A stretch of 64,000 bases of DNA from Azadirachta indica (GCA_022749755.1 CM040441.1:17609475-17673474); one strand, 5' to 3'. Positions 38,211-50,421 are shown, counted from the stretch's first letter. Translations and numbers: made by a program. Notes: generated by a model from the letters alone, not told the origin.

Positions 38211-40190
38211 ATCACTAGATACACTGAGCTTTTGACAAATTAAGAAGATACCATGAACTTAACTTCCATTAGTTTCATCGAATATAATATTATTATTTGT
38301 CTCTATAATTTAGCAAGATAATAAAAAAAAAATACAATTTTCTCAATTTTAACATTTTAGTCAATTTTAACATTTGAGTCAATACATATACTAAAATGTT
38401 AAAATTGAATAATCTTTGGTTGGATTTCTTATTTTAAAAATATTTGGGAATAAAAATAAAATTACCAAAAATCCTAACAATTAGTTGAAGCAAACCTAAA
38501 TAATTATTCTGCAAGGAAAAAAGTGAATTAGGAGCACTTATAAGATATTAAAAAAGTAAAAGTTTTAAATGAGACTAGAATAAATTGGTAATACATAAAC
38601 TAAATTTAATGATATATGTTAAAAAAATTGACAAGTAGATAAATTTTTAAATTTTTAATTAATAATTTAATTTAATTTTTATTAAAAAATTTGTTAAAAA
38701 TAAGAGAATTTTGATTATATTTATTTATAGTAAATATAATATGTATGCATTTATATTAATTATGTTTTTTAATTTTTTTTTTAAGAAAATATAATAAATA
38801 TAATATAATTTTTTGAATTAATACATACAATAGAATACTAAACGTGGTTCATTTAAAACTCTTTTAAGTATCATATATCAAATTATTATAAAAAAATGTA
38901 AGAAAAGTAAAGTTTTGATACCTAAAAATTGATATTAAACTCAAGCCCAAGCCTAAGCCAAAGTCGTTGTATCCACATAATGTATAAAAATGCACAAATG
39001 AACATAAATTATTTTGTAAAGCTCAAATTGTAGGTTGAGATGTGGAAGATAAGAAAGCCCAAGTCTACCCAAATCAATTTAACAACTTAGGTCTATCTCA
39101 CTTTTAGAAAATTAGTATTTAAAAGATTTATTATATGATTAAACTAATATATAAATAATACAAAAGTTCAAAGACCTTAGAGTTCATTTTTTAGGCCTAA
39201 AATCATTGTATGATTATATAATTAGACTAATGTATAATGAACACAAAAGTCCAAAAATTTGAGAGCCCATATTTTAGGCTTAAAACATTATTTTAATTAA
39301 TATAAAATTAACTAAAGCAAATTTTTTATCACAAATATAAGTCTTCGAATATTTCTTTTAGTTAGAATTAAAGTTCCACTAATTCAATTTATAGACAAAA
39401 ATTTGTCTTAAGAAAACTAGCATTAAAATGGGATTACATGAACTAATTATGTTTTACTACAATTAGGATTAAAGTATAACCTTTCTGTTTCCTTAAACAT
39501 CTTGCTAATATAGCCATCGCTATTTATCTTTTGGCCTCTTTTTACCGTGGAAACAAATATTAGACATTACTCTAATGTCTTTACATCTTTTTTGTATCTA
39601 TAAGGGTCAACTTAGTCATTTTTAAGTTTTAAAAAAACGTGCACTTTTCTTATAACTTTAGATCTATCAAATCGAAGTGAAAGTATCAAATACCACCCAT
39701 AAGCGAGTTTATTTCATATCCACTTGATCTCATAATGGTTGTGATCTACCCTTATTATTTGTACGCTTTTGTATTGGTATTGGAATTATTTTCCTCTGAC
39801 ACATCATAAACTCATAATTTCAATTTCGTGTTTTAATTATCACAGAAACAGTAATAGTAGTAGCGAACCCCTCAAGTCAGTCCAACTAATCTCCTAAGAT
39901 TGCAACACGGAGGTGACTGAAAATTTTGCAACAAAAGAATAAAACAAAATTTTGTTAAATAATTGAATTGAAGTGACCGAAATCAACAGGTACATGAAAA
40001 GATACAAATTACAAAACAAAAGGATGAATTAGAGTCAAACAAGTTGAGTAAAGTATATATTTCCTAAAATATTTGGCTGGCACCTAACTGAGATTCTCTA
40101 CTTTTAATATATATCAACATTATTATTAATAATAATAATATTATTATATTCCAAGAACAGGGATTTCGCTTAAAAAATAAGAATTAATAA
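38211..40190. other. AT-rich non-coding part of unit 1
   Basis: Collinear with about 53796-55718. Further short inverted-repeat arms appear near 38200-38460. No gene or recognised element was seen in the remainder. Confidence 0.4.
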
Positions 40191-40427
40191 ATCGACTCCG
40201 TAGACCCTGGTCGGAGTATAGCTAGCATGCAAACAGAAGCAGTTGGCACCCTCTTTTAGATTGATTATACGAAAGTAAATAAATTAACGATGAAGCAGCT
40301 GATGCTCTTAATTGTTTTTCTTCGGCAGCAGAAAAATTACATGTGAAATGATTGGAAAACGACATTTTTCATCTTTTGAATATTCCTCGTTCCAAACTGT
40401 AACATTATTAATTAACATAATTAGATT
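40191..40427 (+). promoter_or_regulatory. Orphan copy of the gene C upstream region
   Basis: Closely matches 55719-55992, immediately upstream of ankyrin gene C, including GACCCTGGTCGGAGTATAGC and TTGAATATTCCTCGTTCCAA. Similarity stops at TTAGATT, just before the TATA box of gene C. No ankyrin exon follows here. Confidence 0.85.
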
Positions 40428-41366
40428 ATTAATGTAACATGAGGTCGTCAGGCAGTAGTACAGCTAGCCAAGCAACATAATCTCTGCTTCTCATCGACAG
40501 CATGCAGTATGTCTGAAGAGACTACCGAAAACTAAAGGAAAAGATCATATACAGATGTTTTAGCTCCTTTAATGGAGATGGGGACCACAAACTGACTCTT
40601 GAGAGGTTGCGAGTCATGCGAATCAAAACCAGTCAAACATCGCCACCGGAGCCACGTGTTCCAAAATCGACCGATTCGCTACCGTCCCTTGTGCGTTGTA
40701 CTAAACCACCACAACCAATAGACCCTCCGTCTCCATATCCAATTCCGGCCATATTATAGGTGAATGACACTCAATTATGTCCTTCACTAATTAGTTTATT
40801 GCCATTCTCACTTTCATAATAAAAAGTGTTTCATTTTGGTCCTATTTACATTTAGATAAAAAAGGGGGTGTTTTACCATGTTTTCTCACCCTCTTTTATC
40901 GTATTGAGCCTTAGAGGATGCTTTGGTCAAATTTAGGCCTACAAGAAAAAAAAAAAAACAAATTGTGGGATTTAACCAAAAAAAAAAAGAGAGAGAGAAT
41001 TGATCTTAGGGTTTTTGAAAAAAAAAAATTGAAAGCCGCCTCGTTAAAATATAAAAAGAGAGCACATATTAAGCTGTCTTAAAATGGCAATACTCATTAA
41101 GCTACCTTAAAAAGGACAACATAGGCTAGAAGATTTTCTTGACAAAAGTAATAGGGATGCTTATCAATAAGGATTCAGAATATTTCCTTTGCAAAAGAAT
41201 GACAGAAATGATATATTAGCTTATATTTGAAAGTTAAAAATTTTCATTGACACAAAAATTATAGAAATGCTTTCTTCTTCACCATCATTAACATCATTTC
41301 GAGACAAGCTATAAGTACACAAAATTTCCTCAAGTTAGGAAGGATGATAAGAATCAACTGAATATA
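40428..41366. other. Unique spacer between the two duplicated units
   Basis: This is single-copy within the window. The first ~320 bp are unusually GC-rich for the region and include a CACGTG G-box core at 40653-40658 plus a CCACCACAACC stretch. They look like promoter or gene-edge DNA, but no protein was recognised. The rest is AT-rich with poly(A) runs. Confidence 0.45.
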
Positions 41367-43124
41367 ATCAAAAAGTTATCTATTATAATCAATAAAATAT
41401 ATATTGAATCTTACAATTATGTGATTTTTAGATTATAATCAAATTTATCGTTAATTTTTCTATATAAATATAGGGTTTTAATATTAATTAAAAATCAATA
41501 AAAAAATATCAGTGCTCTCCATATTTAAAACTTCTTCAATTGGCTCATCCAATCCTTTGCTCGTAGTATTTGTCCATTTGAGGATGAAATTAACCTTGGT
41601 ATTTAGATTCTTTTTTCGCTTATCTGATGAATGTATATTTAATTTGGGTGCATATATATATATATATATATTCAAGTCGCAATTTATTAGCTCTTAACTT
41701 CTTGATACAATACAAAAGTAATAATATGCACGGCAATTCTCGATCGATCTTTCACATGGTATAACTATGTTATTATGTTTGTACATCTGCTACGATCTCC
41801 CAAGAGAATTGGAATTATTCTACGATTCAAAAGCCGGGAGGACGAACAGAATTATACAACAAATTAATGCATGTGAATTAATATGCTATTCAATAAAATT
41901 AACATTTTCCCTTGTATTGCGTGCTTGAACTATATATATATAACTAGAGGTATGGGCGTAACTGTTGACCGTTGACGTCAATAACAGAGAAAGACGTGAT
42001 AAAAGCAAATAACATCGAGAGTAACAACATAATAATCTTATTATACTGATTCAGATCAGGTCTTTGCATGTGATGAATCTAAGTTTTAGGCAAAACATCG
42101 GAAAAAAGGGCAACTACTTTTCTTTAAAATGATCTCTCTCTCTATACATTTATACACACATATAAGCTTTTATAATATATTCGAATTAATTAAGGAATGG
42201 AAAATATAATTATATTCTATTTCTAAAATTCTTGTTATAATATTGGTCATTTAATTGTTTCTAATTAAATTCTTTATAGATTATAGCTTATATGCCTTGT
42301 ACCATGTGCAGTTAATGAGTACAAAAGACAGCAATCTCAATGTAAATGCTGGAAAAGAACAAATGATTAATTGAATTAACCGTGCAAGGTTCTTTAATTA
42401 ATTATAGCTTCTTTATTTGCATTTGTTCCCTGGGATAATATATATTATATTCAAGGAACATGACACTGCGCGAGGAAATCTACTAAAGGCCAAGGCGGGA
42501 GACAAAAGGGTACTTTGTATGAGTTAACCATGCATGGATGATTCATTGGTCTATATTCATAATATGCAACCACAATTAACATACAAAGCAAAAAGGGGCG
42601 TATAAGAAAAAAAAAAGAAGAAATCACCGTTTACAGAGATCAAACCGGTGCTGTACGTATTGTGTACTTGTAGTCATTTAATTATAGTCTTCTTTAAGTT
42701 CTTTTGGTGATAAACTCTGAACTACTACTCATATCTTTATTCTGTAAATCAACCCTTTTCAAGTCCGGTTATTTCTCAAAATGCTAGCCTCTACTTTCAA
42801 ATCGTGTTTGTATATTTGAATGCATGGTTAAGTATAACCTTATATGATCATCTTTATTGAGCATATATATATAGTGTTTTAATTGTTTCAACATGGTTTT
42901 GCATTAATGATGCCTGGTCCATTGTTAAAATCTCTCTCTCTATATATATATATGCTTTCATTTTGAATTAATTGCGCAAAGTAGCTAGTTATTTTTTACC
43001 TTCCGAAAGAAGATAAATGGCCAAAGTCATGTACCATGCATTAATTTTTTAAATTAAACAAGTTTTAATCGCCAGCACTACCCATTTTAACGAGTAAATG
43101 TATGCATGCCCATGATCAGGAACA
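41367..43124 (+). other. Upstream region of ankyrin gene B
   Basis: Collinear with the gene A upstream region. A ~90 bp piece absent from unit 1 lies near 41935-42030, and another unit-specific stretch near 42985-43070. No exon recognised. Confidence 0.4.
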
Positions 43125-44539
43125 ATGGTGGAAAACAGTGTCAACAACGAAAACAACGCTGCAAACTACTTCAGAATATATGCACCCCTTCATGAGGCTG
43201 CATTGAAAGGCGACGTGAAAAAAGCTTTAACTTTACTTAGATCAAACAATAATCTTCAGTTAATGTTGCGTACTCCTATCACAAAGGGACATCAAACTGT
43301 TCTCCACATAGCAACTGGAGCAAAACAAACTCGCTTTGCACAGAAGATGATAAATTTGATGGGACTTAATGCAGCTGATAACCTAACGCTGCGGGATGAA
43401 AACGGAAACACTGCTTTCTGTTTGGCTGCAGCGGTTGGAAGGAATCAGATTGCTCAGATTATGCTGAAAAAAACTCGAGACCTGCTAACAATTAGAGGTG
43501 GAAATGGAATGCTACGCTCTACATGGCGGCTCTGTTTGGACAAAGGGAAATGGCAAATTTTTTATACAATCAAGAAGAAACTTTAGCAGAACTGAACAAC
43601 CGCGACTGCGAAGAAATATTTTTTGTTGCTATCTATAACGGTTTGTACGGTAAGCATGCAAAGAAAATAATAGGAAGTTTGAAATCTGTATGCTTAATAA
43701 GTATCCGAGAGTCAGTGAACAACTAATTAAAGAAAATTATTTTTATTAGTAAGCCACAACTTGGTAAATTGTTCAGATCTCGCAAAGGAGTTGCTAAATA
43801 TTGATCCAAGGCTGGCCGTGGCTCGTCATCATGGGACCAATGAGAGAGCAATGCATGTGTTGGCCAAGAAGCCTACCGCATTTGTTTGTAGTCCTGTACT
43901 ACTGAAGAGGATTATCAACCTGCGTTAGTTTCTCTAATACTTAATTTTTTTTCTAAATATTTTTATTCTTAAACTCTCCAATGCTCTTGTATATCTGTAT
44001 TTATATATACGTTTTGATTAGTATTATTGTAGACTAGTGTTAGAGTTTGCTAAAAATTACAATTTATTTCTCACTCTTCAGTTACAGGAAGAGTTTTCAA
44101 TCACAACACCATGATGTCAAGTACTCCAGCCCTTGAACTAGTCAAATGTATTTGGGAAAAACTAATTAAACGACTAGACTTGGATGCTGTTGCAGCATTG
44201 TTCACGACACCTTCAAAATTGTTATCGGATGCAGCAAAATTGGGAAATTATATCTTTTTGGCTGAACTCATTCGCTCTTATCCTGATTTGATTCATGAAT
44301 TAGATGAAAAAGAACGAAGTATATTTCATGTTGCAGTTTTTCATCGTCGTATCAGAACATTCAATCTAATACATGATAAAGGCTTTGATAAAGGGTTGTT
44401 AACGAGCTTTATAGATGCAGATAAGAACAATATACTGCATCTAGCAGCAAAATATCCTCCTCCAATTCCTGTCAAAACAGTGTCGGGTGCACCTCTAGAA
44501 ATGCAGCAAGAATTATTGTTGTTTAAGGTAAAAAATTTT

Positions 44540-44573
<34 letters not shown>

Positions 44574-45241
44574 GAAAAATAATTAGATGTCATATATGCT
44601 GGAATTAATTAATGTTTCATGCATGATAATAATGATGGTAGGAGGTTGAAAAGATGGTGCAACCGTCTTACAGAGAAATGAAAAATTCAGACGGTAAGAC
44701 ACCGCAAGAGTTGTTCACCGAGAAGCATACAGAGTTGTTGAATAAGTCAGAAAAATGGATGAAGAGCACAGCTACATCATGCATGCTTGTGGCAACGCTT
44801 ATTGCTACTGTGGTATTTACAGCAGCATTCAGTGTTCCGGGTGGTAACGATAATGACAAAGGAATACCTATTCATCTTGGAAAGACCATGTTTCAGGTTT
44901 TCGCTGTAGCAGATGCAATCGCATTGTCCTCGTCTTCAATCTCGATAGTAATGCTTTTGTTTATACTCGTATCTCGTTATGCAGAGAAAGATTTTCTCAG
45001 GATATTGCCGCTTCAGTTGATGGTTGGACTACTAACACTCTTCATATCCGTAATAGGGATGATGGTTGCTTTTACTTCCAGCTTTTTCATAGCTTATCAT
45101 GAAAGATTAAATTGGGTTCCTTGGCTTACCACTGGACTTGCATCATTGGCACCCATTATATTTTGTCTGCTTCAGCGGCCCCTCCTGCGAGACGTATTCA
45201 AGTCGACATGCAATTCTACAGTTTTACTTGATCCTATTTAA
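43125..45241 (+). pseudogene. Ankyrin-PGG gene B, single-base frameshift in the ankyrin exon
   Basis: Paralogue of gene A at high identity. Exons correspond to 43125-43649, 43750-43923, 44082-44527 and 44642-45241, all with intact GT-AG sites. Compared with A, one C is missing at about 43515 (A reads GCTACCGCTC, B reads GCTACGCTC), so translation from 43125 ends at 43586 after 153 residues. Everything downstream, including the PGG domain and stop, would be in frame without that loss (581 residues). The 5' end also differs: A's exon 1, intron 1 and exon 2 are represented by one continuous exon, 201 bp shorter, still in frame. A single-base loss can be a sequencing error, so 'pseudogene' is provisional. 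Confidence 0.75.
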
Positions 45242-47227
45242 GTCCTACTTTGTGGGATACTAATTAATTAATTAATTAATTAATGTTGCTTAATTTGTTT
45301 TTGAGGCTTGGGCTTTTGTATATGTTTTTCTATATTGTTAATTATTGTTAATAAGATATTCTCTCTAAGAGACTTTTTTTCTTTCTTTTTTTTTTTTTTT
45401 GAGAAAAATTGCTTATTTGTTGTATTTCGATGCATAATTTTAAGTTAAATGTTTGCTTTAATTTTTTATATATTAATAAAAGTTTTAAGTTTATTTATCT
45501 TTAATTCACATAAAAATATTTCAGCAATGTTATATATTTTCACAGAATTTAATTAATAATTACTAATTTAATTAAATTTTGTATATATCAAATTATTATT
45601 AAAAAAATAAAAGAAGAGAGTTAAGAATATGTAAGCATCTGAGTTTGATCTAACTCATTGTTAGAATATTCCTAATAATAAAGTCCTTTTTATCTCAAAA
45701 ATTAAATTTAATACTCTTATTAATTTTATTAGTTTCGAAATATCTCTAAAAATCTTCATTTATTAAAAAATAACAATTATACATACCCATATACAATAAT
45801 AGTTTTTTTAAAAAATAAATAATAAATCTCTAAAATTTGATAAAACATAATATATTTATATAAAATACATTAATTAAATAAATAACATCATTATTTTATA
45901 GCACATGCATAATATGGATATTTATTAATATATTATAAATTTATTCATTTTTTATTTTAATTGGTATTTATTTTTATTATTTTATTTATATTTTAAATAT
46001 ATATACATAATTCAAAATGATTCAAATATTATAAAAAATTTTGACAAATAATTCAAAATATTGGAAAAGATTTGGATAATATTATTTGTCAAAATCTTTG
46101 TAAAGATTTGGATAAAATAATTTAAAATATAATATTCAATTTTTTAAAAAATAATTATTTAATTTCTCATTTTTTTCTTTTTATTTAAAGTTAAATTTTA
46201 AAGGTACTTTAGTTTTCTTAGCAAAAATAGATGGTTAACTAACGATTTAAAGAGTATGAACAAATTTGTTCAAATTTTTTATTTATGTGTGAGTTTATCA
46301 AATTTAATAGGAGGTATGTATTAATTCTTCGTAACAACAATAACAACAATAATAATAATAACCCACAAAGTTTAAGCATTATATTTACCTACTAAGTTAA
46401 CAGTTAAAAAGAAAAAATTGAAATTAAAAGAATAGTAGGATTAGTATTTCATTAATGAAATCATTTTAGTCAGTTAACACTTTCTAACTGTCACATTTGG
46501 TCAACTAACCTTTTTTTTTTTGTTTTTTTTTGTGTATAGGATCATAATTGTATGTTGATAATTTTATGAAAGGAGAATTATCATTTCTTTTATATAAATT
46601 TTATAGGTCCGTGTTATTGACCAAATGACCAACTTTATTTCTTCATAAAAAATTTTTGAGAAAATTGAGTGCTGAAACATTTAGCATTTGCAATTGACAT
46701 ATTTTATCAAATTTTATTGTCTAAAGAATATTTTGCCATTACAGGTTGAAAAAGTGAGAGAGATGACAATTTGTGCTGACTTTCTTTGTAGGTGAGTTCT
46801 TCCTATTTAATGTCTATTTAGTTTCACTTTTTATCGTTAAAAGGATTTTTTTTAATACTAAAAATTCTTTTTAAATTTTGGATCTGATTCAGTTGGTACT
46901 AAGAAAAAATTTAGAGAAATTAAAAAAAATTATGTTTCTTTTAGTGGAAGAAGTTTAAAATATGTGCTTTTAACAATATAATTTTTGGATTTTTTTTTAA
47001 AACATAATTGTCTAAAATACTCTATTTTATTTCAAAAACTTTATATTATTTTTTTAAAATAGAACATGCATTAAAAACTTGTGTATTAAAATAATTACTT
47101 AATTTTTTTCAAAAACTTATTTGATTATGTACTTTTGGCAATATATATTTTCAGGATATACTTTTTCTTTTCTTTGGCATTTCGATTCCTTAGCTTTCTG
47201 ACTTTTATATCTATATCTATATATATT

Positions 47228-47265
<38 letters not shown>

Positions 47266-48079
47266 AGAGTAGGATTAACAGTTTATTTTTTTTATATAAA
47301 ATTTTACATCAATTGTAAACCGTTAGATATACACACATCTAACGATTGAGATTGCATCTAACTATGTAATTAATGTATAATTAATATATAATTAATATAT
47401 TCATAATTAATATATATGTCAGATGTAATATCAACCGTTGATGTGTTTATATTTAACAGTTTACAATTGGTATCAGATTTTGTGTAAAAAAAAATGGGCT
47501 GCTAATCCTATCCCTATATACATATATATATATATATATATATAAAAGTTAGTGATGCACTATTACGTTAATTTGATTATCGTATATGTAATTAAGAGAA
47601 CATTAATTAATTACTAACCTCACTGATCCTTAAAATTAATGTGAAGAAATACAAAAGCCAAGCTCTGGAAATTATAAAGAAAAAGAAAAGAATGCAGATA
47701 ATTAAATTAATAAAGTAGGATTTTATTCATATCAATGTTCTCACGCACGCACTCACAACCATCCAAATTGATGAAATGACAAACATATATAACCCAAATT
47801 AATTAATACATAGCATACTTAAGAAAATTAAAGACAAATTAAACAATCACGATTAATATTGGAAAGCAAAGCAAAGCAAAGCAAACCAAATCAAATATCG
47901 GGAATTTAGAAGAAATTAAAAACATGAACACGTACACAAAATTGTTGAAAATTAAGAAAAAGAAATATCAAGCACACCCAGCTTATTAATCCAGATCATA
48001 GATAGAAACCCTCATATGGGATTATAATTATATAGAACGTTAAATTCATTGAACAATACGAGCGAGGATCTTCCTGCTT
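45242..48079. other. Spacer between gene B and repeat ORF b
   Basis: Gene B 3' UTR, then AT-rich DNA collinear with 28851-31351. It contains (GT)n and (AT)n tracts near 47230-47265 and 47520-47545 that flank a complete MITE. No gene recognised. Confidence 0.5.
47265..47514. mobile_element. Complete MITE, ~250 bp, present only in unit 2
   Basis: The ends are long imperfect inverted repeats. The left arm reads TAGGATTAACAGTTTATTTT ... CAATTGTAAACCGTTAGATA, and the reverse complement of the right arm reads TAGGATTAGCAGCCCATTTT ... CAATTGTAAACTGTTAAATA. It sits inside an AT/GT microsatellite, so the target duplication cannot be read clearly. Unit 1 lacks it at the matching position near 30770-30790. 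Confidence 0.8.
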
Positions 48080-48565
48080 TCACAGATTCTTTCGCAGACC
48101 GAAGACTTCCTTAATGACTGTGGCCAGCAGATGTGCACGAGGATCAGAATGCTGGCCTGCTTGAGAAGAACCGGCACCTTTTTGAGCCAAGACGTTATCA
48201 ATATCTTTAGCTATCTGACTTATGGAAGTAGCCTTGCCATTCTGACTTGTATCAATAACCCTACCTTTTTGAGCCAAGACACTGTAAATCGCTTCAGCCA
48301 GCAGCCCCGTACAAGAAGCATTAGAATGCTGACCACTTATTGAACTAGCTTTAGCTTTACGAGCAAACAGTTCGTGAATAACTTGAGGCACCGGATCAGG
48401 ATATCGTTGAAAAGGATCAGGATTAGCTTTAGCTTTTCGAGCACAGACTTCCTTAATAGCTTCAGCCAGCAGACTTGTATGATCATCAGGTTGAACATTA
48501 TTCGAGCTTGTGGAAGTTTTGCGATTTTTTCTTCCCCAGGAATCCTTAATAGCGTTAGGATTCAT
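48080..48565 (-). CDS. Unknown protein with six ~29-residue repeats (repeat ORF b)
   Basis: An uninterrupted 161-codon frame with no intron needed. The protein is built of six degenerate repeats whose central Ile falls at residues 6, 37, 63, 93, 122 and 151 (spacings 31, 26, 30, 29, 29). The core pattern is LLA..I..V.A.KGR, e.g. LLAEAIKEVCARKAK, LLAEAIYSVLAQKGR and IAKDIDNVLAQKGA. Each core is a short amphipathic helix ending in basic residues, joined by Ser/Gln/Asn/Pro-rich linkers. No signal peptide or membrane helix is seen. A TATAAG at 48658-48663 lies ~95 nt upstream. It converges on ankyrin gene B. The frame is kept here while copy a is disturbed. I do not recognise the family. Coding status rests on the long repeat-structured frame. 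Confidence 0.55.
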   Translation of the reverse strand: MNPNAIKDSWGRKNRKTSTSSNNVQPDDHTSLLAEAIKEVCARKAKANPDPFQRYPDPVPQVIHELFARKAKASSISGQHSNASCTGLLAEAIYSVLAQKGRVIDTSQNGKATSISQIAKDIDNVLAQKGAGSSQAGQHSDPRAHLLATVIKEVFGLRKNL

Positions 48566-48657
48566 AGTGCGTGGTATTTTTTCAGAATCTCAATGGCTTA
48601 CGTTCTAAGTTGCTCTTAATTCTTATTACACGTACGTATCTGTTTCTGCAACATCAA

Positions 48658-48663
48658 CTTATA
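48658..48663 (-). promoter_or_regulatory. Possible TATA box of repeat ORF b
   Basis: TATAAG on the minus strand, 93-98 nt upstream of the ATG at 48563-48565, with an ACGTACGTGT element nearby between it and the ORF (about 48630-48640). Both are conserved in unit 1 near 31910 and 31885. Confidence 0.35.
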
Positions 48664-49377
48664 GAAGATGAAGAATCAAAAGCCAACGTTATTTACTGCA
48701 TGTAACCCGGACGTGCATTCCACTACGTAGACTTGTAATATTTTTAATATGCGTCAACTTATTAATTGCTCCATCAGTTTAATTATATAATTTCTTCCAT
48801 ATATGTATATATATCTGTATATATACCAATAATGTATATGCTTGAGAAATTAAACTCATGTAATTAATTAATTACGTAATCAGTTAGTTTGAAATACCAT
48901 GTATCAGTCTATCGTAACGCAAATACATTGTCATAAAATGCATTCCGTAAACTTCTTAATTTGATTTACCAATTAGCAGTAATTAAGAAAATATGTCACT
49001 TACGGGAAGATCATGAATTAATTGATTAGTTTCATTTTCTCTTCTTTGCTTTTAAGGAAAAAAAAAATTAGGCATTTGTCCATAAATTACACCAATATAA
49101 TGCATTAGTTCCATATCTAGCTTATTGATATTTTTCTACTCTTTTCTTTATTATTTATTTATCTATTTTAAACTTTTGCATGCATGTGTATTTTGCCTAC
49201 AAAATTGTCCAAGAGGTAGTGCAGGTTTCGTGTATATATTAATTAAATTCTTAAAATATATTATATAAAAGGATGACTTGTCGTTTCATTTGTTCATTTC
49301 ATATGGGGTACCCAGCCGAATATATTGATTGACCGACTGCAAACTAATTAACTTTCGATCAATATGAATCATAATTA

Positions 49378-49408
<31 letters not shown>

Positions 49409-49671
49409 TCCTTCGTAGATTATCATTCCTATTTAATTTAAATAATTTACCATACAAATACAATCATCATACATTACCAAATCTTTCAAAACTTATCAAA
49501 AGAGAGTTACATGGGCTGAGATGACTTGTCTTTCCAAACTTAATGGACATACATACATACATACATACATACATACATACATACATACATACATACATAC
49601 ATACATACACATACATACATACATATATATATATATATACGTATGTATATGTATGTGTGTATGTACATGAA
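48664..49671. other. Upstream region of ORF b
   Basis: Collinear with 31920-32946 but holding a single GGTAGTGCAG block (near 49216). Ends in AT and ACAT microsatellites. No gene recognised. Confidence 0.45.
49547..49624. repeat. (ACAT)n tetranucleotide microsatellite
   Basis: About 19 tandem ACAT units with one short interruption near 49608, followed by (AT)n and a GTATGT-rich mirror stretch. The unit 1 equivalent near 34760-34785 has only a few GTAT units, so the expansion arose after duplication. Confidence 0.95.
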
Positions 49672-50421
49672 GGCGAATTTGCACATAACTCCTTTGGAAT
49701 TTGTCAAAACCACACATAGAGAAATAGAATGATGTATATTCACAAGAACTCCCTGTTTTTTAATACCATTACCCTTTTTTGTTAAGTGTAAAAGTAATAT
49801 TGACATATGTTCAATTAAGTAAAATATATGTTATAAAATTCATCTTTAGTTATAAACATCCGTTTTTATTTTTTATTTTTTTTTTTTGGTTATGTTATAA
49901 AATTGCTAAGAAGATGGGGTTCTGTCATGCTAGCACAATGAGTTTGATACTAATTAAGCTTAAAGATGTCATTGTTGTTAGTGTTTTTGGAGGTTTGTTC
50001 TATGCTTTTGGGGGCTGGTGATAATGGTAATATATAATGGATTGACAATATTTTCGGTGGTTATTGATATGTAAATATTGTCTATTGTTACACTTATTTT
50101 TCTCTAGATTTTTTGCAGCAGCTTGTATATTGCTATTATTTGTTGAATGAAGAAGCATATGTACTCGTTTCAAATGCAATGGTTAAATTTGTTAAATTTT
50201 TTTGTGTGTTTCTAACTTAAAAAAAGGATGTGATAATATATAAGTATTGCAGTTTTTTACTTCATCATACAATGAGGGCAAAATATGGTTTTTACCCAAA
50301 AAGTTGAACTATTTAGTGTGAAAAAGTATTAAATCAAAGGGGAGGTAACTGTAGATTAAGGAATATCTTCTGTCTAACTATAATTTCCACAAACCTTAGG
50401 GGAGGTATGTGAAAATAGTAC
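49672..50421. mobile_element. Non-autonomous TIR element, copy 3 (unit 2)
   Basis: Left end GGCGAATTTGCACATAAC and right end GGTATGTGAAAATAGTAC. These are more decayed than the ends of copies 1 and 2. No coding capacity. The internal landmark AAAAGTAATATTGACATATG is shared with copy 2. Confidence 0.6.

Larger units (their letters stand above)
24895..40427. repeat. Segmental duplication, unit 1
   Basis: Aligns collinearly with 41367-55992. Anchors are 25689/42311, 26481/43125, 28850/45241, 31822/48565, 34789/49672, 37971/53560, 40191/55719 and 40427/55992. Shared content includes the ankyrin-PGG gene, the convergent repeat ORF and the non-coding elements downstream. Unit 1 is longer mainly because a ~1.8 kb piece around 32947-34735 is present twice (second copy 34789-36110). 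The right end stops just before the gene C TATA box equivalent. Confidence 0.93.

Noticed and set aside
49547..49624. Regular repeats considered as a CRISPR array
   Set aside because: A simple tetranucleotide microsatellite with no spacers, in a plant nuclear genome.
49496..49806. Frames rich in Met-Tyr-Val-Cys across the (ACAT)n tract
   Set aside because: Pure translation of a tetranucleotide microsatellite.
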